A stretch of DNA of 20,743 bases from Humitalea sp038249305 (GTDB lineage: Bacteria; Pseudomonadota; Alphaproteobacteria; Acetobacterales; Acetobacteraceae): NCBI GenBank assembly GCA_038249305.1, contig JBBRWI010000037.1, forward strand, positions 1-20,743, in the 5' to 3' direction. This document shows, one piece after another, positions 6,735 to 14,635 of this stretch (position 1 is its first letter; every line of letters starts with the position of its first letter). The position numbers and the translations under genes are program-made. A model generated the notes under the pieces. That model was not told the DNA's origin, did not search any database, and saw only the letters and a list, made by a program, of their open reading frames with translations.

Positions 6735-8207
6735 ATGTGGCTCGGCCCGAACCAGGCGAAGATGCTGCGCGCGGCGGCTGGCCTCGGGGGTTTGCTAACC
6801 TGTCTGCTGCTGATCGCGCCCAGCCCGCGCGCGATCGCCCAGGCACCGCCAGCCGACACGGAGAAACTCATCCAATGCAGCCCGGTACCACCACCTGAAG
6901 AGCCGCGCCGCGTCGGCTCGGGCTTCATGTCCATAGAGGCGGCGGCACGCCACCTCAATATCAGCGCCCCGACGCTTCGCCTCGACGATGTGAAGCAGAC
7001 GGCCCGGGCGATTCCCACGGTGATCTTCAACGTCCGTGCGCCGCCGGACGCCGCGATGCCCACCGCGGAATGGCGCCTAGCCTGGTTCGAGGCGGTGGTG
7101 TTTCCGGCCCGAGTCGATGGCAGCCGCGTCGATGCCGCACAGTTGATCCGTGGCACCGTCCGGCCGCCGTCACCAAGCGACAGCGTCACCACGGTTGTCG
7201 CCGAATTTCCCAACCTCGACACCGGCTGGTGGCCGTCGCGATGGAACGTGGCGCTGCTGGTCTGTGTCGATCGGGACGCCGATCCGGATCGGCGCCGGGC
7301 CAATGGGCGGGAAGTCCGCGGCATCGGCCTGGCGCCGCTCTATGTCTCCAGCCTGAACCTGTCCGCCGTGGCGGGCCTGGGTGCGGCGGGCCTGCTCTAC
7401 CTGTTGCTGGGCTTCACCGCCCTTCGCACCCATGCCCGGCAATACGCCTTTGTGCGGGATGGCGCCGAGGCGCGTGGCGAAACGGTCATCAGCGCCTGGC
7501 GCTATGCGCTGACACCGACCGTGATCTCGCAGGACGCTTTCGGCTTCTGCAGCCTGGCGCGCTTCCAGGTGCTGCTGTTCACGCTCGTCCTGGTCGGGGT
7601 CTATGCCTATGTGGTGTTTCGCACCGGGGAATTGCCGAACCTGTCGACCAGTGTGCTGACCCTGCTCGGCATCACCCTGACCGGATCGACCCTGGCCCGG
7701 GTCAGCGAGCGCGACGCGCTCGACACCCCGAATCGCATCTGGCTGTTCGGCACCGGGGTGCTCGACAGCACGCCGCGGCAGCCGGAATGGCCGGACCTGC
7801 TGGCCGCCGACGGCGAGATCGACGTGACCCGCGTGCAGGCCCTGGCCTTCAGCATCTTCGCCGCCGCCGCCCTGATATTCAACGGAACCGGCGACCTCGC
7901 GAATTTCACCATTCCCGAGCAGTTGAACTACCTGATCGGGATCAGCCAGGTCGTCTATGTCGCCGGCAAGGCCTTGCCGCGGGATTCCGCCAAGCGGCTG
8001 AACGAGGAAATCAAGGCCGCCCGCGACGCCGAAGCCGCAGCCTTGGCGCGGCCCGGTGACAGCGAGGCTCTGCGCGGCTTCGAAACCGCGCGCAACGCCA
8101 TCGGCGCATCGCTGTTCAATGTCTTCGGCCTGCGCTTCCGGGATGCGCGCCTGCGCCTGTTGCAGCCGGGCGATCGCGAAGTGCCGGCACTCAGGGCGGG
8201 CCGTTGA
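6735..8207 (+). CDS. Exported-N-terminus multi-pass membrane protein of unknown function
   Basis: Encodes 490 residues from ATG 6735, chosen because GGAAGG (6721-6726) sits 8 bases upstream; a GTG at 6726 is in frame. The N-terminus looks like a signal peptide or anchor (hydrophobic core to A-I-A-Q-A, about residue 37). It is followed by a soluble, probably periplasmic domain of roughly 170 residues with W-R-L-A-W-F-E and W-W-P-S-R-W-N-V-A-L-L-V-C-V-D. Membrane segments follow near residues 209-230, 278-295, 305-321, 369-384 and 399-415, then a charged Ala-rich tail. The stretches S-L-A-R-F-Q-V-L-L-F-T-L and L-L-G-I-T-L-T-G-S, and later V-Q-A-L-A-F-S-I-F and L-I-G-I-S-Q-V-V-Y-V-A-G-K-A, look like two versions of the same 'helix pair', suggesting an internal duplication. 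I cannot name the family. It converges on speE with a 7-base gap. No flagellar role is evident. Confidence 0.8.
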   Translation: MWLGPNQAKMLRAAAGLGGLLTCLLLIAPSPRAIAQAPPADTEKLIQCSPVPPPEEPRRVGSGFMSIEAAARHLNISAPTLRLDDVKQTARAIPTVIFNVRAPPDAAMPTAEWRLAWFEAVVFPARVDGSRVDAAQLIRGTVRPPSPSDSVTTVVAEFPNLDTGWWPSRWNVALLVCVDRDADPDRRRANGREVRGIGLAPLYVSSLNLSAVAGLGAAGLLYLLLGFTALRTHARQYAFVRDGAEARGETVISAWRYALTPTVISQDAFGFCSLARFQVLLFTLVLVGVYAYVVFRTGELPNLSTSVLTLLGITLTGSTLARVSERDALDTPNRIWLFGTGVLDSTPRQPEWPDLLAADGEIDVTRVQALAFSIFAAAALIFNGTGDLANFTIPEQLNYLIGISQVVYVAGKALPRDSAKRLNEEIKAARDAEAAALARPGDSEALRGFETARNAIGASLFNVFGLRFRDARLRLLQPGDREVPALRAGR

Positions 8208-8214
8208 GCAAGGC

Positions 8215-9081
8215 TCAAACCGGCGGAAGATGCTCGGCGATGTAGGGCGGCAGATGGAAGGCGCCGGCATGGATATGCGGCGTCCAGTAGCGCGGGATAC
8301 CGAGTATGCCCGCCGATTCGGCCCGGGCACGGATCGTCTCGACCGGAGTCTGCCGCATCGAGGGGTCCTTGGCCGACCAGCCAAGCGTCATGTAGCCACC
8401 GACATAGGTCGGCACCGCGGCGACATAGGCCCAGATATCGGGGAAGAACTTCTGGCGCCGCAGGCTGGTTTCCGCCAGTTCCTCGGCCTGCATGGCCGGC
8501 ACGCCGCACTGGTTCACCACCACACCGCGCGCCGTCAGCAGGCGGGAGGTATTGGCGTAGAATTCATCGGTGAACAGCACCTCGCCGACCCCGATCGGAT
8601 CGGTGCTGTCCACGATCACGACATCGAACGAAGCGGGTTCGGCCCGGCGAACGTAGTCGATCCCGTCGGCGACCAGCACCTCGGCGCGGGGATCGGTCCA
8701 GGCATCGCCGCCGATGGCCGGCAGGTGTTCGCGACACAGGCGGATCACGTCGCCGTCGATTTCGACCATCACCGCGTGTTCAACGTTGCGGTGCTGCAAA
8801 ACGCGCTTCAGCACGCCGCCGTCGCCGGCGCCGATGATCAGCACGCGTCGCGCATCCCCGTGGGCCAGCAGCGGCACATGGGTCAGCATTTCCTGATAGA
8901 CGAACTCGTCCGCCTCGGTGATCTGCACCGCGCCGTCCAGCAGCATCACCCGGCCGTGGCTGTAGGACTCGAAGATCATGATGTCCTGGAAGGCCGACTG
9001 GTGGCGCGCGAGTTCGCGCTTCACCTTGAAGCGCTGGCCCCAGGCTTCGTAGAGGGTTTCGTTCACCCAGGAATCGGTCAT
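8215..9081 (-). CDS. speE: Spermidine synthase (polyamine aminopropyltransferase) SpeE
   Basis: Encodes 288 residues, the same size as enteric SpeE. It transfers the aminopropyl group from decarboxylated AdoMet to putrescine in the cytosol. Visible landmarks are Y-Q-E-M-L-T-H-V-P (residues 62-70), the nucleotide-binding loop G-A-G-D-G-G at 84-89 (canonical G-G-G-D-G-G, so the second Gly is Ala), V-E-I-D at 106-109 with the acidic ribose-binding Glu107, A-D-G-I-D-Y-V near 138-144, and D-S-T-D-P-I-G at 158-164. In the last motif Asp158 and Asp161 match the catalytic and substrate-binding aspartates. G-x-P-x-x-Q and P-T-Y-V-G-G-Y-M follow in the expected order. The start ATG at 9079-9081 gives the usual short N-terminus (W-V-N-E-T-L-Y). 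speD lies 78 bases upstream on the same strand, forming a two-gene spermidine operon. Confidence 0.97.
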   Translation of the reverse strand: MTDSWVNETLYEAWGQRFKVKRELARHQSAFQDIMIFESYSHGRVMLLDGAVQITEADEFVYQEMLTHVPLLAHGDARRVLIIGAGDGGVLKRVLQHRNVEHAVMVEIDGDVIRLCREHLPAIGGDAWTDPRAEVLVADGIDYVRRAEPASFDVVIVDSTDPIGVGEVLFTDEFYANTSRLLTARGVVVNQCGVPAMQAEELAETSLRRQKFFPDIWAYVAAVPTYVGGYMTLGWSAKDPSMRQTPVETIRARAESAGILGIPRYWTPHIHAGAFHLPPYIAEHLPPV

Positions 9082-9133
9082 CGGTCAGGTCCCGCACACA
9101 AAGACAGAGGGGCGGACCTTTACGACCCACCCC

Positions 9134-9157
9134 CCGTTTCGTCACACAACAAAACGG
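9134..9157 (-). other. Intercistronic hairpin between speD and speE
   Basis: On the transcribed (minus) strand, CCGTTTTG and CGAAACGG can pair as an 8-bp stem (one G-U pair) around an 8-base loop. The hairpin starts two bases after the speD stop codon. No U-tract follows, so full termination is unlikely. It may stabilise the speD mRNA end or modulate read-through into speE. It was identified by eye only. Confidence 0.42.
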
Positions 9158-9159
9158 TG

Positions 9160-9627
9160 TCAGTCGTCCAGGACGGTCATGCCGCGACGGTGCTCACCCA
9201 GGGTCACGCGCTCCGGCAGGAAGCCGCGCTTGAGGATCGGGATCGCCTTGTAGGGATCGCAATCGCCGCAGACAAAAATATCCAGCGCAGCGAAATCCCG
9301 CTCCGGCCATGTGTGGATCGAGACATGGCTCTCCGCCAGCACCAGCACGCCCGACACGCCGCCATTCGGCGAGAAGTGGTGGAAGTGCCCGTGCAGGATC
9401 GTTGCACCGGTCTTGATCGCGGCTTCGCGCAGCACCGCATCGATATGCGCGGGGTCGCCGAGATTGGTCGCCCCCCACAGGTCGATGATCAGGTGCGTGC
9501 CAGCGAATTTGACGCCGTCTTTCTGGACGAACCAGTCCTTTTGCTCCTCCGCATGGTCTGCGAGGGAAACATGGGTGTCGCTCGGGAAGCCCGAGACCAT
9601 CCCCAGCGGAGACAAGAGAGTGTCCAT
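9160..9627 (-). CDS. speD: S-adenosylmethionine decarboxylase proenzyme SpeD (pyruvoyl type)
   Basis: Encodes 155 residues from ATG 9625-9627, which is preceded by AAAGGGG with a 6-base spacing. The frame is open to 9687, but the extra residues are low-complexity and unlike SpeD. The enzyme decarboxylates AdoMet to supply aminopropyl groups to SpeE. The self-processing motif L-A-E-S-H-V-S-I-H-T-W-P-E is intact: cleavage is expected between Glu99 and Ser100, which becomes the pyruvoyl group. His105 and Cys120 keep the +5 and +20 spacing of the small (Thermotoga-type) SpeD enzymes. The N-terminal region (M-V-S-G-F-P-S-D, then E-E-Q-K-D-W-F-V) is about 37 residues longer than in the smallest SpeDs, which I believe is common in alphaproteobacteria. 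G-T-H-L-I-I-D-L-W-G-A and H-G-H-F-H-H-F-S-P-N-G-G-V-S-G are also present. Confidence 0.97.
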   Translation of the reverse strand: MDTLLSPLGMVSGFPSDTHVSLADHAEEQKDWFVQKDGVKFAGTHLIIDLWGATNLGDPAHIDAVLREAAIKTGATILHGHFHHFSPNGGVSGVLVLAESHVSIHTWPERDFAALDIFVCGDCDPYKAIPILKRGFLPERVTLGEHRRGMTVLDD

Positions 9628-9768
9628 TCCGGACCCCTTTCCACCAGTAGATGACCCCCCGCGCAGCGTCTCGACCCAAGGCCCCAAACCGGGCGATCAG
9701 GCTGTTCGTCTTTTGCGTTCGGTCGGTTGAAGAAACGCCGTAGCCGGCGGAGGGGGCTTTTGGGGCAA

Positions 9769-9779
9769 GGGGGGGGGGG
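9769..9779. repeat. Poly-G tract (11 G) in the speD upstream region
   Basis: Eleven consecutive G on the plus strand (C on the strand transcribed for speD), 142 bases before the speD start and inside the 219-base gap between speD and the TPR-like gene. Homopolymers of this length are prone to slipped-strand length change. The rest of the gap has no ORF I support. It contains A/T-containing patches (9786-9792, 9809-9817) and a possible terminator for the upstream minus-strand operon. Confidence 0.8.
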
Positions 9780-9810
9780 ACGCAAGTAAAATCGGCCCCT
9801 GCCGCGCGAT

Positions 9811-9832
9811 AAAAAAAGCGGGTGCCCCCTGC
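9811..9832 (-). terminator. Possible weak intrinsic terminator after the cheY-cheZ-TPR operon
   Basis: On the minus strand a short GC stem (GC, bulged A, GGG pairing with CCC-GC) around a 4-base loop is followed directly by seven T (9817-9811). It starts 15 bases after the stop of the 999-residue gene. Position and T-run fit a Rho-independent terminator, but the stem is only five pairs with a bulge, so efficiency is doubtful. Confidence 0.45.
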
Positions 9833-9846
9833 GCCCTACGCGCAAC

Positions 9847-12846
9847 TCACCGCGTAACGGGCGCGCCGGTCCGCAATGCCTCCAGCCGAGGCGGAGCATT
9901 TCGGAAAAGATCAAGCTCGCGCGTCAAACGCGGCAAGGCCAACAAGGCGGCGGCGGGGTCGCCGGTCAGGGTGGCGAAGGCTGTCGCCGCCTCGGTTCCC
10001 GCCATGCGCGGTCCGAAGGCTCCGGCCAGGCTCGCGGCGCGGGTGTCCTCGCCGGCCAGCAGCGCCGCGGCGGCGGTGCGCAGCACCAGGCGCTGCGCAG
10101 CCGGGGCCAGCGCCGCGGCCGGCAGGGCCGCGGTCATGGCGAGAAGCGTCTCGGATGCCAGCGGCCAGTCCTGCGCCTCGGCCGCCAGGTCGGCGATGGT
10201 CGCCAACCCGGCGTCCCCCATGCCGCGCAGCAGGACGATCGCGGCCAGCGCATCGCCCCGCCGCGCCATCGCGCGGGCGCGCAGCAAGTCGCGTTCGCCG
10301 GCCAGTTCGGCCGGGATCGGATCGGCGGCCGAGGCCTCCAGCGCCGCCAGAGTGCCTGCCGCATCGCCTTCCTCCAGCCGCAGCCCGGCCAACCGGGCGC
10401 CCAGAGCCGCCTTCTGAAGGGGGTCGGCACGCGCCATTGCCTCGGTCAGCATGGCAGCGGCGCGATCGCCGAGGTCGAGGGCGGCCAACCGCGCGGCCAA
10501 CCGCCCGAGGGCTTCGGTCCCACGGCTGCCTTCCGGCAACAGGCTGCGCTCAACCTCGAACAGTGCGATGGCGGCGGCGCCGGGTTCGGTGTCGAGCCCC
10601 GCCAGGAAGGCATCGGTCATGGACGGCGTCAGCGCGGCGGCGCGTTCGGGGAACAGCGCCACGGTCTCCCGCAGCAGGGTCAGCGCCGCCCGCGGTGCGC
10701 CGGCCTGGATACGCAAGGTCGCGAGGCGTTCGCGCGCCGCGACCTCCCGCGCGTCGCCGCGCCAGGCGAAGAGGGCGGCATCGAGCGCCGCCGCGGCACC
10801 CGCTGCATCCAAGGCACCCGAGGCCAGGCGCAGGTCGATCGAACGGCGCAGCGCCTCGGCCCGGGCCAGGCGGTCGCGGCCGGCAGCGACCGCGGCATAG
10901 CCTGCGATAGCCTCGTCCGTGCGGCCCTCCGCCTCATGCAGCCGGGCCCGGGCCAGGCGCAGGGACGCCAGGTCGGGTGCTGCATCGAGCAGCCGCCGGG
11001 CGGCTGCCAGCGCGCCGCCCTCGACCAGGGCCTCGGCCGCCAGCGGCATCAGACGCAGCCGCAGGGGTTCGGGGTAGACAGCCAACAATGGCAGGGTCGC
11101 CGCGAAGCCGGGGGCGGCATCGGCCATGTCGCCGCGCGCCGCCAGGAGGGCGGCCCGCCACAGCGTGGTCTCGTCCGACGGCGGCAAGGCGGCGGTGCCG
11201 AGGCCCTGCGCCTCGGGCAGCCGGCCCGCGAGCAAGGCGGCCGCGCCGTGCAGCGCCGCGACGCGCGGATCGGCGGCGGCGCGCGGATCTTCCTGCAACG
11301 CCAGGGCCAGCATCGCCTGGGCTTCGTGCGGCTGGCCCAGTCCGAGCAGCGTTTCCCCCGCCGCGAGCCGAGCAGGCCCGCGGGTCAGCGGCGCCGCCCC
11401 GGCCAGCCCGACGCCTTGCGCCCGCAGCCGTTCCGTCAAGGCCGCGATACTGCCACCGGGGATGTCAAAGATGCGGGTCATGGCGGCGGCGAGCGCCTCC
11501 GGCCCCTCCCCCACCGCGGGGCCCATCCGCACACCGCCTGGCCCGGCACCGAGCAGGAAGCGGTCGGTCAGGGCGGTCATCGTGACGGTTTCGGCCCGCG
11601 CCAGGACGGCCGCCCCGAGCAAGGTAGGCAGCACTTCCAACTGCGGCAGCACGCGACCGCGCGGCACGCCCGGCCAGGTATCGGGCGCTGCCGTCAGCGT
11701 GCCCACCAGCAGCGGCAGGCCGGTCAGTGGGTCGGTCAGGGTCACGACGCGCCCCGGCGCGGCGCCGCGCAAGGCGAGCCGCACGGGCGGTCCGGGCAAT
11801 GTATCGAGGATCATGTGTGCGGCGGCGGCAGGTGGGCCGGCAGATGCCGAATCGGCCGTCAGGGTGAACTGCCATTGGCCCTGTAACGCGGCGGCGCGCA
11901 GCGTGGCACCCGGCGTCGCCGGAAGGCGCAGCAATACCGCCCCCGGCAGCGGGATGGCTTCGGCGCCGGCCAGCAAAGGATCGCGTCGCAGGGCGGCAAG
12001 GTCGAGCAGAAGGGGTTGATCGAGCACCACCAGCAATGCGTCGCCGCGGCGGAACAGTGCAGCCCCCGGGGCCGGCGTGACCGGCAGGCGGAAGCCGCCA
12101 GGCTGAGACTCCCCGACCAGGCGGAGAGCGATGGCGGCCGCGGCGGCTGGGGCAGGCGGCGGGCGGTCGGCTTCGGGGATGGCTGCCGCCTCGGCGCGGG
12201 CGACGGCTTGCGGCGGCGCGGCGGCGCCAACCGGCGCCGCCGGGATAACGGCGGGAGCCAATGCGATGGAAGGCGGCATGTCGCGGGGCGGGGCAACCGG
12301 GGGCGCCGCTGGTGGCCCGGGCCGGGTGCGGGCCGGCGACGCGCGCGCAGCCGGGCGCTGCGGGGCAGGCGGCGTCGTCACGGCCGGCGTCCCCACAGGC
12401 GCTGCTGCGGCCGGCGCTGCGACCTCGGCGGTTGGGTCGCGGACATCGACGATGATCCGGTTGCCCAGACGATACACGCGCGGCTCGGCACCGGGCCTCA
12501 GTTGGATCTCGACACCGTCCGAAATTGCGATGACGCCGGCGACATTGCGTGGCGGGCGGCGCGCACCAGCGACGTCCACGGCCTCGGGCGCGGCGAACGC
12601 GAGGCGAAGCACGCCGGCATCCCGGTCCTCCCGCCAGGTGACCTGACGCGGCCAATCGAAGACGATGCGGCCAAAACCCGGATGGTCGCCAACGCGCACC
12701 GGCACGCGCGATGCGACCGCCGCCGTATCGAGGGCGGCGGCCGTGGCACGGCCCGGATCAGCCGGCGCCTGGGCACGCAGGGTCGCGGGGCACAGGGCCA
12801 GAGCCACCAACAGGCATGGCACCAGCGCCCGGCGCCCGGCCGGCAT
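9847..12846 (-). CDS. Large exported protein with AMIN-like N-terminal region and TPR-like helical repeats
   Basis: Encodes 999 residues from ATG 12844-12846. That ATG shares one base with the cheZ stop (TGATG), so it is translationally coupled to cheZ. A signal peptide is clear (M-P-A-G-R-R, hydrophobic core, A-T-L-R-A-Q-A, cleaved near residue 26). Residues about 47-138 form a beta-rich unit with F-G-R-I-V-F-D-W-P, R-L-A-F-x-A-P, I-Q-L-R-P-G-A and R-I-I-V-D-V-R-D, resembling AMIN-type envelope-targeting domains. A Pro/Ala linker (140-235) leads to a second beta-rich region (about 238-440) partly echoing the first. From about 490 to 985 are Ala/Leu-rich helix pairs typical of TPR solenoids. 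The N-terminal longer frame (to 13194) overlaps cheZ and is rejected. It probably sits in the periplasm near the cell wall or motor. Specific function is unknown; FimV-like scaffolds are a loose structural analogy only. Confidence 0.85.
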   Translation of the reverse strand: MPAGRRALVPCLLVALALCPATLRAQAPADPGRATAAALDTAAVASRVPVRVGDHPGFGRIVFDWPRQVTWREDRDAGVLRLAFAAPEAVDVAGARRPPRNVAGVIAISDGVEIQLRPGAEPRVYRLGNRIIVDVRDPTAEVAAPAAAAPVGTPAVTTPPAPQRPAARASPARTRPGPPAAPPVAPPRDMPPSIALAPAVIPAAPVGAAAPPQAVARAEAAAIPEADRPPPAPAAAAAIALRLVGESQPGGFRLPVTPAPGAALFRRGDALLVVLDQPLLLDLAALRRDPLLAGAEAIPLPGAVLLRLPATPGATLRAAALQGQWQFTLTADSASAGPPAAAAHMILDTLPGPPVRLALRGAAPGRVVTLTDPLTGLPLLVGTLTAAPDTWPGVPRGRVLPQLEVLPTLLGAAVLARAETVTMTALTDRFLLGAGPGGVRMGPAVGEGPEALAAAMTRIFDIPGGSIAALTERLRAQGVGLAGAAPLTRGPARLAAGETLLGLGQPHEAQAMLALALQEDPRAAADPRVAALHGAAALLAGRLPEAQGLGTAALPPSDETTLWRAALLAARGDMADAAPGFAATLPLLAVYPEPLRLRLMPLAAEALVEGGALAAARRLLDAAPDLASLRLARARLHEAEGRTDEAIAGYAAVAAGRDRLARAEALRRSIDLRLASGALDAAGAAAALDAALFAWRGDAREVAARERLATLRIQAGAPRAALTLLRETVALFPERAAALTPSMTDAFLAGLDTEPGAAAIALFEVERSLLPEGSRGTEALGRLAARLAALDLGDRAAAMLTEAMARADPLQKAALGARLAGLRLEEGDAAGTLAALEASAADPIPAELAGERDLLRARAMARRGDALAAIVLLRGMGDAGLATIADLAAEAQDWPLASETLLAMTAALPAAALAPAAQRLVLRTAAAALLAGEDTRAASLAGAFGPRMAGTEAATAFATLTGDPAAALLALPRLTRELDLFRNAPPRLEALRTGAPVTR

Positions 12847-13466
12847 CAGTCGAAACTCGCCAACAGGCGGTCGATCTCGTCCTGCGACACGCCAGCGCCT
12901 GGCAGGGCCGGGCCATTCGCCAAGCGCTCGCCCTCGGTGCGAGCGGCGACGGCGGCCGCAGCGATCACGACGGCCGGCGCAGGCACGACGGCACGCGGCT
13001 GGTCGGTGCCGAAATCGCTCTGGACGGCGTTGATCCGCGCTTCGATTGTCTTGAGTGCCGCGACGACCTTGCCGATCCGCTGGCCGGTGATGTCCTGGAA
13101 CGAACAGGCCTCGTAGATGCGCGTGACCGCCGTTCCGAGCGCCTCGGCGACGGCACCGTCCAGCGTGCCCTGCAGCCGCTCCAGGCCCTCGCACACGTCA
13201 AGGATCTCGTTCGTCGCTGTGGCGGTGTGGCTGACCACGGCATCCAGCTCGTCGGACGCGGCCGGGATGTGTTCACCCAGTTGCTGCCCGCCCAGGGCTG
13301 CGATCTCCGCCTTGGCGCGGCTGACGGTCCGGCCGAGCGCCTCCAACTCACCCAGGAGGGCGGCTTCCTTCACCGTCAGGTCGCCGTTGAGCGAGCCCAG
13401 CACCTGGCGCACGGCGGCCTCGATCCTGTCGGCGTCCGGCGCCGGGTGCGATGTGCCGTCAGGCAT
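12846..13466 (-). CDS. cheZ: CheY-P phosphatase CheZ
   Basis: Encodes 206 residues, similar to known CheZs (about 214 in enterics). CheZ dephosphorylates CheY-P and resets the flagellar switch. The family signature is A-C-S-F-Q-D-I-T-G-Q-R-I near residues 120-131, giving Asp125 and Gln129 the same 4-residue spacing as the enteric Asp143/Gln147 catalytic pair. The N-terminal half is a long helical bundle. The C-terminus ends with S-Q-D-E-I-D-R-L-L-A-S-F-D, a CheY-docking-type tail joined by an Ala/Pro-rich linker. The ATG at 13464-13466 lies inside the end of cheY (8-base overlap) with AAGGTG upstream. An in-frame TTG at 13484 is possible but unnecessary. The stop overlaps the start of the TPR-like gene. 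Confidence 0.93.
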   Translation of the reverse strand: MPDGTSHPAPDADRIEAAVRQVLGSLNGDLTVKEAALLGELEALGRTVSRAKAEIAALGGQQLGEHIPAASDELDAVVSHTATATNEILDVCEGLERLQGTLDGAVAEALGTAVTRIYEACSFQDITGQRIGKVVAALKTIEARINAVQSDFGTDQPRAVVPAPAVVIAAAAVAARTEGERLANGPALPGAGVSQDEIDRLLASFD

Positions 13467-13839
13467 GGACCAACACCTTTTCAATCTTCTCGCGCAAGGT
13501 CTCGGCGTTGAACGGCTTGACGATGTAGTTGGACACGCCGGCGGCCTTCGCCGCGATCACGTTCTCGGTCTTGCTTTCGGCGGTGATCATGATGAACGGG
13601 GTGCGGGCCAGGCGCTGGTCGGCGCGCACTTCCTTGAGCAGGTCGAGCCCGGTCATCGGGGCCATGTTCCAGTCGCTGATGACCAGTCCGAAATTGCCGC
13701 CGCGCAGCTTGCTCAGCGCCTCGGCCCCGTCCGACGCTTCATCGACGTTGTTGAAGTCGAGCTGCTTCAGCAGGTTGCGGATGATCCGCAGCATGGTCTT
13801 GTAGTCGTCGACGATGAGCACGTTCATGGTCTTGTCCAT
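13459..13839 (-). CDS. cheY: Chemotaxis response regulator CheY
   Basis: Encodes 126 residues, a single receiver domain without output domain. The phosphorylation site is intact: Asp11-Asp12 acidic pair, Asp56 in V-I-S-D-W-N-M as phosphoacceptor, Thr86 in M-I-T-A-E, Tyr105 and Lys108 in Y-I-V-K-P-F. The W-N-M-P-like motif (here W-N-M-A-P-M) and the Tyr105 switch residue are characteristic of motor-binding CheYs. The start ATG 13837-13839 has GGAGG about 6 bases upstream. It overlaps cheZ by 8 bases. It is separated from motE by 162 bases that contain no gene I can support and could hold a separate promoter. Co-location with fliM and cheZ supports a role as the switch effector. Confidence 0.97.
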   Translation of the reverse strand: MDKTMNVLIVDDYKTMLRIIRNLLKQLDFNNVDEASDGAEALSKLRGGNFGLVISDWNMAPMTGLDLLKEVRADQRLARTPFIMITAESKTENVIAAKAAGVSNYIVKPFNAETLREKIEKVLVHA

Positions 13840-14001
13840 CGGGCACCTCCGCTGCGGTGTGTGGGCGCGCCGGCAGTCGCGCGTTGGGATCTTTCGGCGT
13901 TCCTGATCTGATTCCGGCCGTAGGGGTCGGCTTCGTGATATTCCACGCGAAAGATGAATGCCGCCTGAGCGAGGCTGCGGAAACTTGCGCGACGTGCCAC
14001 G

Positions 14002-14634
14002 TCAGCCGCCGGCCGGGCGGGCGGTGCGATGGCGGGCGAGCTCGGCGGTTGCCTGGCGCGCCCGATCCGGCCGCATCGCGCCGAGGATCGGTGCCGCCTT
14101 GCGTTCGCCCATCCGGTCCATGATCTGCACCAGCACCGGCATCTCCATCTCCTCGAGGATCGCGGCGGCCGAGGCGGGGCGCATGGATTCATAGGTGCGG
14201 ACCAGGCCGCGCCAGGCGCCGTCCTCGCGTTCGGCACGGGCGCGCTCCACGGCCTCCAGCCGCCGGTGCTGTTCGCCCAGGGCCTCGATCCGCTCGTTCA
14301 GGCGGCGCTCGGCGACGGCCAGGACGGCCTCACGCGCAGCGGCGGCCGCTTCGCGCCGATCAAGGTCGGTGCGCCGCGCCCGCAGCGAATCCAGCACGGC
14401 GCGTTCGGCGATGGCTTCGGGATCGGGAGGCGGCGGTACGGGCCTCGCGGCGGCTGGTGGCGGCGGCGGCGCCTGCGGCCGCGGCGGCGGCGCCTCCGCG
14501 GCCTGGGCCAAGATCACCCCGGGCGCGCCACGCCAAAGCGATTCGGCCTTGACCGCCAGCAGCAGCGTCGCGACCCCGATCGCGAGAGGCAGCAGGCGCA
14601 GGCGCGATGTCCAAGCCGTCACGATGCGCGCCAT
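14002..14634 (-). CDS. MotE-like flagellar motor accessory protein
   Basis: Encodes 210 residues from ATG 14632-14634, directly after the stop of the DUF6468-type gene. One N-terminal membrane segment (about residues 13-33) is followed by a Pro/Ala-rich linker and a long charged coiled coil (R-R-T-D-L-D-R-R-E-A, L-G-E-Q-H-R-R-L-E-A). The C-terminal domain has Y-E-S-M-R-P-A-S-A-A-A-I-L-E-E-M-E-M-P-V-L-V-Q-I-M-D-R-M-G-E-R-K-A-A-P-I-L, the MgtE-N-like fold pattern found in MotE proteins. MotE of Sinorhizobium is described as a periplasmic chaperone needed for motor function. Here the orientation and partner are inferred. The open frame extending to 14775 overlaps the upstream gene and is rejected. 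Confidence 0.82.
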   Translation of the reverse strand: MARIVTAWTSRLRLLPLAIGVATLLLAVKAESLWRGAPGVILAQAAEAPPPRPQAPPPPPAAARPVPPPPDPEAIAERAVLDSLRARRTDLDRREAAAAAREAVLAVAERRLNERIEALGEQHRRLEAVERARAEREDGAWRGLVRTYESMRPASAAAILEEMEMPVLVQIMDRMGERKAAPILGAMRPDRARQATAELARHRTARPAGG

Positions 14635-14635
14635 G

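Noticed and set aside
13984..13999. TGGCACG on the minus strand just after motE, as a sigma-54 -24 element for cheY
   Set aside because: The only nearby GC that could be the -12 element lies 8 instead of 10 bases from the GG, and no TTGC-like box is present.
13991..14003. GACGTG-C-CACGTC palindrome at the motE stop codon
   Set aside because: It is a perfect odd-length dyad, but it overlaps the end of the coding sequence, stands alone, and short GC-rich palindromes are common in this composition.
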